Assembly (NCBI GenBank): GCA_031267345.1
Contig: JAIRZG010000195.1
Location: 1 to 23,900 of the forward strand
From: Zoogloeaceae bacterium
GTDB lineage: Bacteria; Pseudomonadota; Gammaproteobacteria; Burkholderiales; Rhodocyclaceae
Direction: 5' to 3'
DNA length: 23,900 bases
The notes beneath the pieces were generated by a model. That model worked only from the letters and a program-made list of their open reading frames with translations, searched no databases and had not been told where the DNA came from. Made by a program: the position numbers and the translations under genes. Of the stretch, positions 15,286 to 23,444 are shown piece by piece; position 1 is the first letter of the stretch, and every line of letters starts with the position of its first letter.

Positions 15286-15825
15286 ATGGCTCGCTTGTTT
15301 GAGATATACAAAAAAGAGGTGTCGCCGGAGCTGGTCAAGCGCTTTGGCTACAAATCCGTCATGGAAGCGCCGCGCATTACCAAGGTCACGCTGAACATGG
15401 GCGTGGGCGAAGCGGTGGCGGACAAAAAAGTGTTGGAAAACGCCGTTGGCGACATGCAGAAGATTGCCGGACAAAAACCCGTGATCACCAAGGCGAAGAA
15501 ATCCATCGCCGGATTCAAGATTCGTGATGGTTATCCGATTGGCTGCATGGTGACGCTGCGCGGTCCGCGTATGTATGAATTCATCGATCGTCTGGTCAGC
15601 GTGGCGTTGCCGCGTGTGCGTGACTTTCGCGGCATTGCCGGCAAGGGCTTTGATGGCCGCGGCAATTACAACATGGGCGTGAAAGAACAGATTGTTTTTC
15701 CCGAAATCGAGTACGACAAGGTTGACGCGCTCAGGGGGATGAACATCAGCATCACCACCACCGCCAAGACCGACGAGGAGTGCAGGGCGCTACTCGGCGC
15801 GTTCAAGTTTCCTTTCAAGAATTGA
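15286..15825 (+). CDS. rplE: 50S ribosomal protein L5
   Basis: Binds 5S rRNA and forms the central protuberance. It has 179 residues, the family length. Seen: ITKVTLNMGVGEAVADKK, GQKPVITKAKKSIAGFKIRD, GFDGRGNYNMGVKEQIVFPEI, and the end LLGAFKFPFKN. Nine bases separate it from rplX; in E. coli the S8 translational repressor acts near this start, but I could not confirm an S8 target structure by eye. Confidence 0.97.
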   Translation: MARLFEIYKKEVSPELVKRFGYKSVMEAPRITKVTLNMGVGEAVADKKVLENAVGDMQKIAGQKPVITKAKKSIAGFKIRDGYPIGCMVTLRGPRMYEFIDRLVSVALPRVRDFRGIAGKGFDGRGNYNMGVKEQIVFPEIEYDKVDALRGMNISITTTAKTDEECRALLGAFKFPFKN

Positions 15826-15832
15826 GGCCAGG

Positions 15833-16138
15833 ATGGCAAAGCTTTCCCTGATTAACCGCGAAGAAAAACGCCGCGCTCTGGTGGCGCAATTCGCCAAGAA
15901 GCGCGCGGCGCTGTTGGCTGTTATCAATGACGCCAGTCTTTCCGACGTTGAGCGTTATGCAGCCCGTTTGAAACTGCAACAGCTTCCCCGGAACGCCAGC
16001 CCATCCCGGCTGCGTAATCGTTGTCAGCTTACCGGGCGTCCGCGTGGCGTGTTCCGCAAGTTCGGCATGTGTCGTAACAAGATCCGTGAGTTGGCCTTTG
16101 ATGGTCAGATTCCGGGTGTTGTCAAGGCAAGCTGGTAA
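15833..16138 (+). CDS. rpsN: 30S ribosomal protein S14 (long, zinc-free form)
   Basis: Small-subunit head protein, 101 residues, the long form without the CxxC zinc ribbon. Seen: MAKLSLINREEKRRALV, then NRCQLTGRPRGVFRKFGMCRNKIRELA and the VKASW terminus that is diagnostic for S14. It follows rplE by seven bases with an AGG-type ribosome binding site. Unremarkable. Confidence 0.97.
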   Translation: MAKLSLINREEKRRALVAQFAKKRAALLAVINDASLSDVERYAARLKLQQLPRNASPSRLRNRCQLTGRPRGVFRKFGMCRNKIRELAFDGQIPGVVKASW

Positions 16139-16156
16139 GCCAAGGAGAATAGAAAT

Positions 16157-16555
16157 ATGGCGATGAGCGATCCGATCGCGGATATGTTGACCCGCATACG
16201 CAATGCCCAGATGGCGGAAAAATCCGCTGTGGCGATGCCGGCTTCCAAACTGAAGGCGGCGATTGCCGCTGTGCTGAAGGAAGAGGGTTATGTTGAAGAT
16301 TTTGCCGTCAAGCCGCTTCCCGGCAACAAGGCGACGCTGGAGATTGCCCTGAAGTATTACGCGGGCCGTCCGGTGATTGAACGCATCGAGCGCATTTCCA
16401 AGCCGGGTCTGCGGATTTACAAGGGGTCTGGCGACATTCCCCGCGTGATGAACGGCCTGGGCGTTGCCATCGTGTCGACGCCCAGAGGCGTGATGACCGA
16501 CCGCAAGGCGCGCGCGACCCATGTGGGTGGCGAAGTGCTGTGCATTGTGGCGTAA
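16157..16555 (+). CDS. rpsH: 30S ribosomal protein S8
   Basis: Primary 16S rRNA binder and, in E. coli, the autogenous repressor of the spc operon. It has 132 residues. Seen: MSDPIADMLTRIRNAQ near the start, ISKPGLRIYKG, and the C-terminal RNA-binding signature VSTPRGVMTDRKAR followed by GGEVLCIVA. AAGGAG is present before the ATG. Spacing of 18 bases to rpsN. Confidence 0.97.
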   Translation: MAMSDPIADMLTRIRNAQMAEKSAVAMPASKLKAAIAAVLKEEGYVEDFAVKPLPGNKATLEIALKYYAGRPVIERIERISKPGLRIYKGSGDIPRVMNGLGVAIVSTPRGVMTDRKARATHVGGEVLCIVA

Positions 16556-16569
16556 GGGAGGCGGAGAAA

Positions 16570-17103
16570 ATGTCCAGAGTTGGAAAAAATCCGATCTTCT
16601 TGCCTGCTGGCGTGGAAGTCAGCGTCAATGCGGCGGAAATCACCGTCAAGGGGCCGTTGGGAACGCTGAAAACAGCGGCGCATCCGGCGGTCGAAGTCAA
16701 GGTTGAAGGCGCGAAAGTGGTTTGTGCCCGCGTCGGCGGCGTGGAAAACGCTTCCGCGATGTGGGGTTCCATGCGCGCCAATCTGAACAATATGGTGACG
16801 GGCGTCAGCGCGGGTTTTGAAAAGAAGCTCACGCTGGTCGGCGTGGGCTATCGCGCCCAGGCGCAGGGCGACGTGGTCAACCTGACGCTCGGTTTCTCGC
16901 ATCCGGTGGCGCACAGGATGCCCGCCGGGGTGAAGGTGGAAACGCCATCGCAGACCGAAATCGTCATCAAAGGCGTGGACAAGCAACAGGTGGGTCAGGT
17001 AGCCGCCGAAGTTCGCGCCTATCGCAGTCCCGAACCCTACAAGGGCAAGGGGGTGCGCTATGTCGACGAAGTGGTTGTTCTCAAGGAAACCAAGAAGAAG
17101 TAA
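16570..17103 (+). CDS. rplF: 50S ribosomal protein L6
   Basis: Large-subunit protein near the GTPase-associated centre. It has 177 residues from the ATG at 16570, chosen because family members start MSRVGKNPI; an in-frame ATG 30 bases upstream lies inside rpsH and is rejected. Seen: the paired L6 domains, with NMVTGVSAGFEKKL and GVGYRAQ in the middle and the signature SPEPYKGKGVRYVDE near the end. A GGAG-rich stretch precedes the start. Confidence 0.97.
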   Translation: MSRVGKNPIFLPAGVEVSVNAAEITVKGPLGTLKTAAHPAVEVKVEGAKVVCARVGGVENASAMWGSMRANLNNMVTGVSAGFEKKLTLVGVGYRAQAQGDVVNLTLGFSHPVAHRMPAGVKVETPSQTEIVIKGVDKQQVGQVAAEVRAYRSPEPYKGKGVRYVDEVVVLKETKKK

Positions 17104-17112
17104 GGGTGTCAT

Positions 17113-17481
17113 ATGCTTGATAAAAAACAGGCGCGTTTGCGTCGCGCCCGCAAATCCAGGGCCAAAATTGCCGAATTGAAGGCGGTGCGTCTGTGCGTGA
17201 ATCGCACGAATCTGCACATTTACGCCCAGGTGATCAGTCCTTGCGGCGGCAAGGTGCTGGCAGCGGCTTCCAGCGTGGAAGCCGGGGTCAAAAAAGATCT
17301 GCCGGATGGCAGCAAAAACGGCGGCAACAAGGCGGCGGCCTGCGCCGTCGGCAAGCTGATTGCCGAACGCGCCAAAGCCGCTGGCGTGGAGACGGTGGCC
17401 TTTGACCGCTCCGGCTTTCAGTATCATGGTCGCGTTCAGGCGCTGGCTGAAGCCGCCCGTGAAAACGGTCTCAAATTCTGA
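17113..17481 (+). CDS. rplR: 50S ribosomal protein L18
   Basis: 5S rRNA-binding protein of the central protuberance, 122 residues. Seen: the basic start DKKQARLRRARKSRAKI, RTNLHIYAQVISPCGGKVLA, NKAAACAVGKLIAERAKAAG, and FDRSGFQYHGRVQALAEAARENGLKF in two parts. Nine bases after rplF; the following 33-base gap before rpsE has no special structure. Confidence 0.97.
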   Translation: MLDKKQARLRRARKSRAKIAELKAVRLCVNRTNLHIYAQVISPCGGKVLAAASSVEAGVKKDLPDGSKNGGNKAAACAVGKLIAERAKAAGVETVAFDRSGFQYHGRVQALAEAARENGLKF

Positions 17482-17514
17482 CGGCCCGGCGACGAGGCAA
17501 GGACGAGGTTAAAA

Positions 17515-18039
17515 ATGGCGAAAGCGAATAGCAAAAAAGTTCAACAGACGGAAGAACGCGACGACGGTCTGCGCGAAAAAATGGTCTCCGTCAATCGCGT
17601 CACCAAGGTGGTGAAGGGCGGGCGGATTCTCGGGTTCGCGGCGCTCACCGTGGTGGGCGATGGCGATGGCGGCGTCGGCATGGGCAAGGGCAAGTCCCGC
17701 GAAGTGCCGGTAGCCGTGCAAAAAGCCATGGAAGAAGCGCGGCGCAAGATGTTCAAGGTCAGCCTGAAAAGCGGCACCTTGCATCACACCGTGACTGGCA
17801 AGCACGGCGCGACCGAAGTCATGATCCAGCCTGCACCGGATGGCACGGGCATCATCGCGGGCGGCGCCATGCGCGCGGTCTTTGAAGTGGTCGGCATCAC
17901 CAACGTGGTCGCCAAGGCGCACGGCTCCACCAATCCCTATAACATCGTGCGCGCTACGCTGAACGGTTTATCGCGTATAAATACGCCTGCCGAAATCGCC
18001 GCCAAGCGTGGCTTGCGCGTCGAAGATATTCTGGGCTGA
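17515..18039 (+). CDS. rpsE: 30S ribosomal protein S5
   Basis: Small-subunit protein of the decoding-fidelity region and mRNA entry. It has 174 residues. Seen: VSVNRVTKVVKGGRILGF with the double-stranded-RNA-binding S5 domain, GMGKGKSREVPVAVQKAMEEA, PAPDGTGIIAGGAMRAVFE and HGSTNPYNIVRAT. GAGG lies upstream of the ATG. The Lys-Gly loop GKGKSRE, linked in E. coli to spectinomycin response nearby, shows nothing odd. Confidence 0.97.
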   Translation: MAKANSKKVQQTEERDDGLREKMVSVNRVTKVVKGGRILGFAALTVVGDGDGGVGMGKGKSREVPVAVQKAMEEARRKMFKVSLKSGTLHHTVTGKHGATEVMIQPAPDGTGIIAGGAMRAVFEVVGITNVVAKAHGSTNPYNIVRATLNGLSRINTPAEIAAKRGLRVEDILG

Positions 18040-18043
18040 GAAC

Positions 18044-18226
18044 ATGGCTGAAAAAACAGTAAAAGTGACGCTGGTCAAAAGCGTTATCGGCGCCAAGCAA
18101 TCGCATCGCGCCACGGTGCGCGGTCTGGGCTTGCGTAAACTGAATCACACGGTGGAACTCGAAGACACGCCCGCAGTGCGCGGCATGATCCGGAAGGTTT
18201 CTTATCTTTTAAAGTGCGAGGGCTAA
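18044..18226 (+). CDS. rpmD: 50S ribosomal protein L30
   Basis: Small large-subunit protein, 60 residues. Seen: VKVTLVKSVIGAKQSHRATV and RGLGLRKLNHTVELEDTPAV, then GMIRKVSYLLK. The ATG at 18044, four bases after rpsE, was chosen over an in-frame upstream ATG inside rpsE because L30 proteins begin here. Four bases later rplO starts. Confidence 0.96.
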   Translation: MAEKTVKVTLVKSVIGAKQSHRATVRGLGLRKLNHTVELEDTPAVRGMIRKVSYLLKCEG

Positions 18227-18230
18227 TCGG

Positions 18231-18665
18231 ATGCGTCTGAATACCATTAAACCCGCTGCGGGCGCCAAACAAGCCGCCCGGCGCGTCGGACGCGGCATTG
18301 GCTCCGGTCTGGGCAAGACGGCTGGTCGCGGCCACAAGGGACAAAAATCCCGTGCGGGCGGTTTTCACAAGGTGGGCTTTGAAGGCGGGCAAATGCCCAT
18401 TTACCGGCGTTTGCCCAAACGCGGCTTCTTTTCGCTTACGCACGCCCGCAATGTGGAAGTGCGTTTGGATGAACTGAACGCCCTGCCAATGGATGAAGTG
18501 GATCTGCTGACGCTGAAACAGGCGGGGCTGATTGCGGGCAACGCGCTGTCCGCCAAGGTCATCCTTTCCGGCGAACTCAGCCGCAAGGTGATTCTGAAAG
18601 GCGTTGGCGCGACCAGAGGCGCGAAAGCGGCGATTGAAGCGGCTGGCGGCAGCGTAACCGAATAA
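18231..18665 (+). CDS. rplO: 50S ribosomal protein L15
   Basis: Late-assembling large-subunit protein, 144 residues. Seen: MRLNTIKPAAGAKQAARRVG at the start, the Gly-rich GRGIGSGLGKTAGRGHKGQK, FEGGQMPIYRRLPKRGF, and the end IEAAGGSVTE. It directly precedes secY with an 18-base gap, as in nearly all bacteria. Confidence 0.97.
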   Translation: MRLNTIKPAAGAKQAARRVGRGIGSGLGKTAGRGHKGQKSRAGGFHKVGFEGGQMPIYRRLPKRGFFSLTHARNVEVRLDELNALPMDEVDLLTLKQAGLIAGNALSAKVILSGELSRKVILKGVGATRGAKAAIEAAGGSVTE

Positions 18666-18683
18666 TGCGGAATCAGGCGTGAT

Positions 18684-20042
18684 ATGACAGAAGCGAAATC
18701 CGGAATCATGGGCATGGCCTCCAGCGGGAAGTTTGGCGACCTGCGGCGGCGCCTGTTGTTCCTTCTGGGGGCAATGGTGGTGTATCGTCTCGGTACGCAT
18801 ATTCCCGTGCCGGGCATCAATCCTGCGGTGTTGGCGGATTTGTACCAGTCGCAGCAGGGGGGCATCCTGGGCATGTTGAACATGTTTTCCGGCGGCGCCA
18901 TCCAGCGGTTCACCATTTTCGCGCTGGGCATCATGCCCTACATTTCTTCTTCCATCATCATGCAGTTGATGACGGTCGCCGTTCCGCAACTGGAAGCCCT
19001 GAAAAAAGAGGGCGAAGCCGGAAGGCGCAAGATTACCCAATACACCCGTTATGGCACGCTGGTGCTGGCCTTTGCCCAGGGGATGGCGATTGCCGTCATG
19101 CTGGAAGCGCAGCCGGATCTGGTTTATAACCCCGGTCTGTTGTTTCGCCTGACCACCGTGATTACCCTGATGACCGGCACCATGTTCCTGATGTGGCTGG
19201 GTGAGCAGATTACCGAGCGCGGTCTGGGCAATGGCATTTCGCTGATTATTTTCGCGGGTATCGCCTCCGGTCTGCCTTCCGCCATCGGCGGGATGCTGGA
19301 ACTGGTGCGAACCCATGCCATTCATCCGCTGGCGGGAATTTTCATCTGTCTGCTGGTGGTGGCGGTGACGGCCTTTGTGGTCTTTGTCGAACGCGGTCAG
19401 CGCAAGATTCTGGTCAATTACATGAAGCGGCAGGTCGGCAACAAGATGTACGGCGGGCAGTCTTCGCACCTGCCGTTGAAGCTCAACATGTCCGGCGTCA
19501 TTCCGCCCATTTTTGCTTCCAGCATCATTTTGTTTCCGGCGACGCTGGCCTCCTGGTTTGGCGCCGGCGAATCCGAATCCGGGTTTGTCAATTTCATCAA
19601 GACCGGTATGCGGGACGCGGCGGCGGTGCTGGTGCCGGGGCAACCGATTTACATCTTTCTTTACGCGGCGGCGATTATCTTTTTCTGCTTTTTTTACACG
19701 GCGCTGGTGTTCAATTCCAAGGATACGGCGGATAACCTGAAAAAAAGCGGCGGCGTCATCCCCGGCATTCGTCCCGGCGAGCAGACGGCGCGCTATGTAG
19801 ACAAGATTCTGATGCGCCTGACCATGATGGGCGCGGTGTATATCACCGCGGTCTGTTTGCTGCCGGAGTTCCTGAACCTGATATGGAAGGTGCCGTTTTA
19901 CTTTGGCGGCACTTCCCTGTTGATTATTGTGGTCGTGACCATGGATTTCATGTCCCAGGTTTCGGCCTATGTCATGTCGCACCAGTATGAAAGCCTCCTG
20001 AAAAAAGCGAATTTCAAGGGCGGCAATCCCTTGTTGCGGTAA
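18684..20042 (+). CDS. secY: Preprotein translocase subunit SecY
   Basis: Central channel of the Sec translocon in the inner membrane. It has 452 residues, with about ten hydrophobic segments. Seen: LGTHIPVPGINP after the first helix, the plug-side MFSGGAIQRFTIFALGIMPYI with SSSIIMQL, GNGISLIIFAGI, VFVERGQRKI with MKRQVGN in the cytoplasmic loop that contacts SecA and ribosome, LNMSGVIPPIFASS, and GIRPGEQT. It sits at its usual place between rplO and infA. Start ATG 18684 has a weak AGG upstream. No damage seen. Confidence 0.97.
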   Translation: MTEAKSGIMGMASSGKFGDLRRRLLFLLGAMVVYRLGTHIPVPGINPAVLADLYQSQQGGILGMLNMFSGGAIQRFTIFALGIMPYISSSIIMQLMTVAVPQLEALKKEGEAGRRKITQYTRYGTLVLAFAQGMAIAVMLEAQPDLVYNPGLLFRLTTVITLMTGTMFLMWLGEQITERGLGNGISLIIFAGIASGLPSAIGGMLELVRTHAIHPLAGIFICLLVVAVTAFVVFVERGQRKILVNYMKRQVGNKMYGGQSSHLPLKLNMSGVIPPIFASSIILFPATLASWFGAGESESGFVNFIKTGMRDAAAVLVPGQPIYIFLYAAAIIFFCFFYTALVFNSKDTADNLKKSGGVIPGIRPGEQTARYVDKILMRLTMMGAVYITAVCLLPEFLNLIWKVPFYFGGTSLLIIVVVTMDFMSQVSAYVMSHQYESLLKKANFKGGNPLLR

Positions 20043-20047
20043 GCGAA

Positions 20048-20266
20048 ATGGCGAAAGAAGATTCCATTGAACTGCAAGGCGAGGTGCTGGAAAACCTGCC
20101 CAACGCCACGTTCCGGGTCAAACTGGAAAATGGACACGAAGTTCATGCCACCATTTCCGGAAAGATGCGGATGCACTATATCCGCATCCAGACCGGCGAC
20201 AAGGTGACGGTTGCCATGACGCCTTACGATTTATCGCGCGGACGCATCATTTTTCGCGCCAAATGA
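20048..20266 (+). CDS. infA: Translation initiation factor IF-1
   Basis: Single OB-fold factor that binds the ribosomal A site during initiation. It has 72 residues, exactly the family length. Seen: MAKEDSIELQGEVLENLPNA, FRVKLENGHEVHATISGKMR, and GDKVTVAMTPYDLSRGRI in turn. It follows secY by five bases. Position between secY and rpmJ is the betaproteobacterial arrangement. The 80-base gap to rpmJ holds no visible gene. Confidence 0.97.
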   Translation: MAKEDSIELQGEVLENLPNATFRVKLENGHEVHATISGKMRMHYIRIQTGDKVTVAMTPYDLSRGRIIFRAK

Positions 20267-20346
20267 AGATTCTCTACGCAGCAACCTTGGGAGAAACGGG
20301 AAATACGGCTGCTTCCCTGATTTTCCAGTTTTGAGGAGTTACAAAC

Positions 20347-20460
20347 ATGAAAGTATTGCCTTCGGTAAAACGTATTTGCCGGAATTGCAAAGTGATCCGC
20401 CGCAAGGGCGTGGTGCGCGTTATCTGTAAAGATCCGCGCCACAAACAGCGTCAGGGCTGA
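20347..20460 (+). CDS. rpmJ: 50S ribosomal protein L36 (zinc-ribbon form)
   Basis: Smallest large-subunit protein, 37 residues, found by reading the gap between infA and rpsM. Seen: MKVLPSVKRICRNCKVIRRK then GVVRVICKDPRHKQRQG, with zinc ligands Cys11, Cys14, Cys27 and His32, the C+ form. GAGGAG ends eight bases before the ATG. This zinc-binding type depends on zinc supply; a zinc-free paralogue would lie elsewhere if present. Confidence 0.96.
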   Translation: MKVLPSVKRICRNCKVIRRKGVVRVICKDPRHKQRQG

Positions 20461-20512
20461 GAAGTTCTGGGGTTTGGATTTTGATTAATTTTGACATCGT
20501 TGGAGTGCAGCA

Positions 20513-20878
20513 ATGGCCCGTATTGCAGGGGTAAACATTCCGAATCATCAGCACGCGGAAATCGCGCTGACCGCCATTTATGGCATTGGTCGCCCGCGCG
20601 CGCAGACAATCTGCGATGCGGCTGGCGTGGTTCGTTCAACCAAAATCAAGGATTTGTCGGACGCTGACATGGAAAAGCTGCGTGACGAAGTGGGCAAGTT
20701 CGCTGTTGAAGGCGACTTGCGGCGCGAAGTCACCATGAGCATCAAGCGTCTGATGGATCTGGGCTGTTATCGTGGTTTGCGTCACCGCAAGGGCTTGCCC
20801 TGCCGTGGTCAGCGGACGCGCACCAATGCGCGCACCCGCAAGGGGCCGCGCAAAGCCATCGCCGGCAAAAAGAAATAA
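20513..20878 (+). CDS. rpsM: 30S ribosomal protein S13
   Basis: Head protein contacting the P-site tRNA and the L5 bridge; first gene of the alpha operon proper. It has 121 residues. Seen: MARIAGVNIPNHQHAEIALT, IYGIGRPRAQ, YRGLRHRKGLPCRGQRTRTN and the basic tail KGPRKAIAGKKK. The Pro in GIGRPRAQ is at a site where Thr or Ser is usual in my experience. GGAG stands before the ATG. The E. coli S4-binding pseudoknot of this leader could not be recognised in the 52-base gap. Confidence 0.96.
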   Translation: MARIAGVNIPNHQHAEIALTAIYGIGRPRAQTICDAAGVVRSTKIKDLSDADMEKLRDEVGKFAVEGDLRREVTMSIKRLMDLGCYRGLRHRKGLPCRGQRTRTNARTRKGPRKAIAGKKK

Positions 20879-20890
20879 GGATTGACTGTC

Positions 20891-21280
20891 ATGGCCAAGA
20901 CCACCCAAAAAGTTCGTAAAAAAGTCAAGAAGAATGTGGCGGAGGGCATTGCCCACATCCACGCTTCTTTCAACAACACCATCATCACCATTACCGACCG
21001 TCAGGGTAACGCGCTTTCCTGGGCGACTTCCGGCGGCGCGGGTTTTCGGGGTTCCCGCAAATCCACGCCGTTTGCCGCGCAGGTAGCGGCGGAAGCCGCA
21101 GGCAAGGCCGCTCAGGATCTGGGTGTGAAGAATCTGGAAGTCCGCATCAAGGGGCCAGGCCCCGGACGCGAATCTTCCGTTCGCGCCTTGAATGCCCTGG
21201 GCATGAAGATCACCGGCATCACGGATGTGACGCCAGTGCCGCACAATGGTTGCCGTCCGCCCAAAAAGCGCCGGATTTAA
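20891..21280 (+). CDS. rpsK: 30S ribosomal protein S11
   Basis: Platform protein next to the mRNA exit site, 129 residues. Seen: HIHASFNNTIITITDRQGNA, the SGGAGFRGSRKSTPFAAQ block, IKGPGPGRESSVRAL, and the terminus TPVPHNGCRPPKKRRI. The ATG at 20891 fits the family start MAKTTQK and has AAGGA about nine bases upstream; a TTG nine bases earlier is rejected. Thirteen bases later rpsD starts. Confidence 0.97.
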   Translation: MAKTTQKVRKKVKKNVAEGIAHIHASFNNTIITITDRQGNALSWATSGGAGFRGSRKSTPFAAQVAAEAAGKAAQDLGVKNLEVRIKGPGPGRESSVRALNALGMKITGITDVTPVPHNGCRPPKKRRI

Positions 21281-21293
21281 GGAGAACTTCAAC

Positions 21294-21923
21294 GTGGCTC
21301 GCAATCTCGATCCCAAATGCCGCCAATGTCGCCGCGAAGGGGAAAAGCTGTTCCTCAAGGGTGAAAAATGTTTTACCGACAAATGCGCGATTGAACGTCG
21401 TTCCTACGCGCCGGGTCAGCACGGCCAGAAGTCTGGCGCGCGCCTTTCCGACTATGGCGTACACCTGCGCGCCAAGCAGAAAATCCGGCGGGTCTATGGT
21501 GTGCTCGAAGGCCAGTTCCGTCGCACTTTTGCTGAAGCCGAACGCCGCAAAGGCCAGACGGGCGAAAACCTGTTGCAGTTGCTGGAAGCGCGTCTGGATT
21601 CCGTCGCCTACCGCATGGGTTTTGGCGCCTCGCGCACGGAAGCGCGTCAGGTCGTGCGTCACAACGGTGTGCTGGTAAACGGCAAGCGCGTAAACATTCC
21701 TTCCTATACGGTGCGTCCGGGCGACGAAGTGACGCTCACCGTGAAAGCGCGTGGGCATCTGCGCGTAAAAGCGGCGCTGGAAGCCGCCGAATCGCGGGGC
21801 TTTCCCGAATGGATTGCCGTCGACGTGAAGGAAGGCAAGGGCACGTTCAAGGCCATGCCGCAACGCGCCGAGCTTTCCCCGACCCTGAATGAAGGTCTGG
21901 TCATCGAACTTTATTCAAAGTAA
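21294..21923 (+). CDS. rpsD: 30S ribosomal protein S4 (four-cysteine form)
   Basis: 16S rRNA primary binder and, in E. coli, repressor of the alpha operon. It has 209 residues with a GTG start at 21294, supported by AAGGAG nine bases upstream; an earlier in-frame ATG lies inside rpsK and is rejected. Seen: Cys9, Cys12, Cys26 and Cys31 (CRQC and CFTDKC), the zinc-ligand spacing known from Bacillus S4; the S4 RNA-binding domain with RLDSVAYRMGFGASRTEARQ, HNGVLVNGKRVNIPSY; and the end LNEGLVIELYSK. Confidence 0.97.
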   Translation: MARNLDPKCRQCRREGEKLFLKGEKCFTDKCAIERRSYAPGQHGQKSGARLSDYGVHLRAKQKIRRVYGVLEGQFRRTFAEAERRKGQTGENLLQLLEARLDSVAYRMGFGASRTEARQVVRHNGVLVNGKRVNIPSYTVRPGDEVTLTVKARGHLRVKAALEAAESRGFPEWIAVDVKEGKGTFKAMPQRAELSPTLNEGLVIELYSK

Positions 21924-21958
21924 CCGGATGAATCCGGCGATAAAGAAAAGGACAGTCC

Positions 21959-22933
21959 ATGCAAAACAATGCTCTTCTGAAACCGCGCATCATTGATGTT
22001 CAAAGCGTCTCTCCGGTGGAGGCCAGGGTCGTCATGGAACCCTTTGAGCGTGGTTTCGGACATACCCTTGGGTTCGCCCTGCGGCGCATCCTGCTTTCCT
22101 CCATGGATGGCTATGCGCCGACCGAGGCGACGATTGAAGGCGTGTTGCACGAATACTCCAGCATCGACGGGGTGGAAGAGGATGTGGTTGATATTCTCTT
22201 GAACCTGAAAGGCGTGGTCTTCAAGCTGCACAACCGCGCCGATGTGCTGCTCTCCCTGAGCAAGGACGGCGCGGGCGTGATCCGCGCGGGCGACATTGAG
22301 TTGCCGCACGATGTGGAGATCATCAACCCGGAACACGTCATTGCCCACCTGCAAACCGGCGGCAAGCTCGCCATGGAACTCAAGGTGGAAAAGGGTCGTG
22401 GCTACCGTCCCGGCAACATGCGGAACCTGAATGACGGCAATCTCATCGGCCAACTGGTGCTGGATGCTTCCTTCAGTCCGGTGAAGCGCGTCGCCTACAG
22501 CGTGGAATCGGCGCGGGTGGAACAGCGCACCGATCTGGACAAGCTGATTGTCGACATCGAAACCAATGGCGTCATCCAGCCGGAAGAGGCTATTCGCGCC
22601 GCTGCCCGCATCCTGATGAACCAGCTGGAAGTCTTTGCCGATCTGGAAGGCACTGCGCCCGCCGTGGAATCCAGAAAGCCGGTACAGGTTGATCCCATCC
22701 TGCTGCGGCCGGTGGATGATCTGGAATTGACGGTGCGTTCGGCTAACTGCCTCAAGGCGGAAAGCATTTGTTACATTGGCGATCTGATTCAGCGCACGGA
22801 AAATGAACTGTTGAAGACGCCAAATCTGGGGCGCAAGTCCCTGAATGAAATCAAGGAAGTGCTGGCCACGAACGGGCTGACCCTGGGGATGAAGCTGGAA
22901 AACTGGCCGCCCCCCGGCCTGGAACGCCCCTGA
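21959..22933 (+). CDS. rpoA: DNA-directed RNA polymerase subunit alpha
   Basis: Alpha subunit: the N-terminal domain dimerises to seed RNA polymerase assembly and the C-terminal domain binds UP elements and activators. It has 324 residues. Seen: EPFERGFGHTLG near 27-38 followed by ALRRILLSSM, LLNLKGVVFKLHN, the linker near 230-245, and the C-terminal domain with VRSANCLKAE (the E. coli Arg265 region) and TPNLGRKSLNEIKEVL. Odd: the residue after HTLG is Phe39, where almost all bacteria have Asn (E. coli Asn41). Otherwise normal. It lies 35 bases after rpsD. Confidence 0.97.
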   Translation: MQNNALLKPRIIDVQSVSPVEARVVMEPFERGFGHTLGFALRRILLSSMDGYAPTEATIEGVLHEYSSIDGVEEDVVDILLNLKGVVFKLHNRADVLLSLSKDGAGVIRAGDIELPHDVEIINPEHVIAHLQTGGKLAMELKVEKGRGYRPGNMRNLNDGNLIGQLVLDASFSPVKRVAYSVESARVEQRTDLDKLIVDIETNGVIQPEEAIRAAARILMNQLEVFADLEGTAPAVESRKPVQVDPILLRPVDDLELTVRSANCLKAESICYIGDLIQRTENELLKTPNLGRKSLNEIKEVLATNGLTLGMKLENWPPPGLERP

Positions 22934-22990
22934 AACCCTGAATCGAAATACCCTGGTAAAGGGACGCCTGCATAACGAAAGGAATTCACC

Positions 22991-23392
22991 ATGCGTCACC
23001 GTTTAGGTTTAAGAAAACTCAACCGCACCAGCAGCCATCGTCTGGCGATGCTGCGTAACATGGCGGTCTCGTTGCTCCGGCACGAGGCGATCAAAACCAC
23101 GCTACCCAAGGCCAAGGAATTGCGCCGCGTGGTGGAGCCGCTGATTACCCTGGGCAAGAATCCCAGTCTCGCGCATCACCGCCTGGCGTTTGATCGTCTG
23201 CGCGATCGCGAAGTTGCGCTCAAGATTTTCAATGTGTTCGGCCCGCGCTACGCCAAGCGTCCCGGCGGCTACCTGCGGATTCTGAAGTGCGGCTTTCGCG
23301 TCGGCGACAACGCGCCGATGGCCTTTGTCGAACTCCTCGACCGTCCCGAATCCACCGAAGCCGTGGAAGTCGCCGAAAGCGCCGCGTCCTGA
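22991..23392 (+). CDS. rplQ: 50S ribosomal protein L17
   Basis: Large-subunit protein near the peptide exit tunnel, last gene of the alpha operon. It has 133 residues. Seen: MRHRLGLRKLNRTSSHRLAM, LRNMAVSLLRHEAIKTTLPKA, AKELRRVVEPLITLGK, NVFGPRYAKRPGGYLRILK and the acidic-rich tail. GAAAGGA precedes the ATG. The 57-base gap to rpoA shows no structure. An intrinsic terminator follows. Confidence 0.97.
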   Translation: MRHRLGLRKLNRTSSHRLAMLRNMAVSLLRHEAIKTTLPKAKELRRVVEPLITLGKNPSLAHHRLAFDRLRDREVALKIFNVFGPRYAKRPGGYLRILKCGFRVGDNAPMAFVELLDRPESTEAVEVAESAAS

Positions 23393-23413
23393 TTTTTTCA
23401 AGGATGGACACAT

Positions 23414-23444
23414 AAAAACCGGGCGAAGCAACGTCCGGTTTTTT
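23414..23444 (+). terminator. Intrinsic terminator of the alpha operon
   Basis: An eight-base-pair stem (23418-23425 with 23432-23439, one G-T pair) with loop AAGCAA, preceded by four A and followed by a T-run to 23444. It lies about 20 bases after the rplQ stop and closes the ribosomal block. Confidence 0.92.

Noticed and set aside
18084..19982. 632-codon open frame antisense to rpmD, rplO and secY
   Set aside because: It mirrors well-identified genes, is rich in His/Gln/Arg as expected from a shadow frame of GC-rich coding DNA, and has no recognisable domain.
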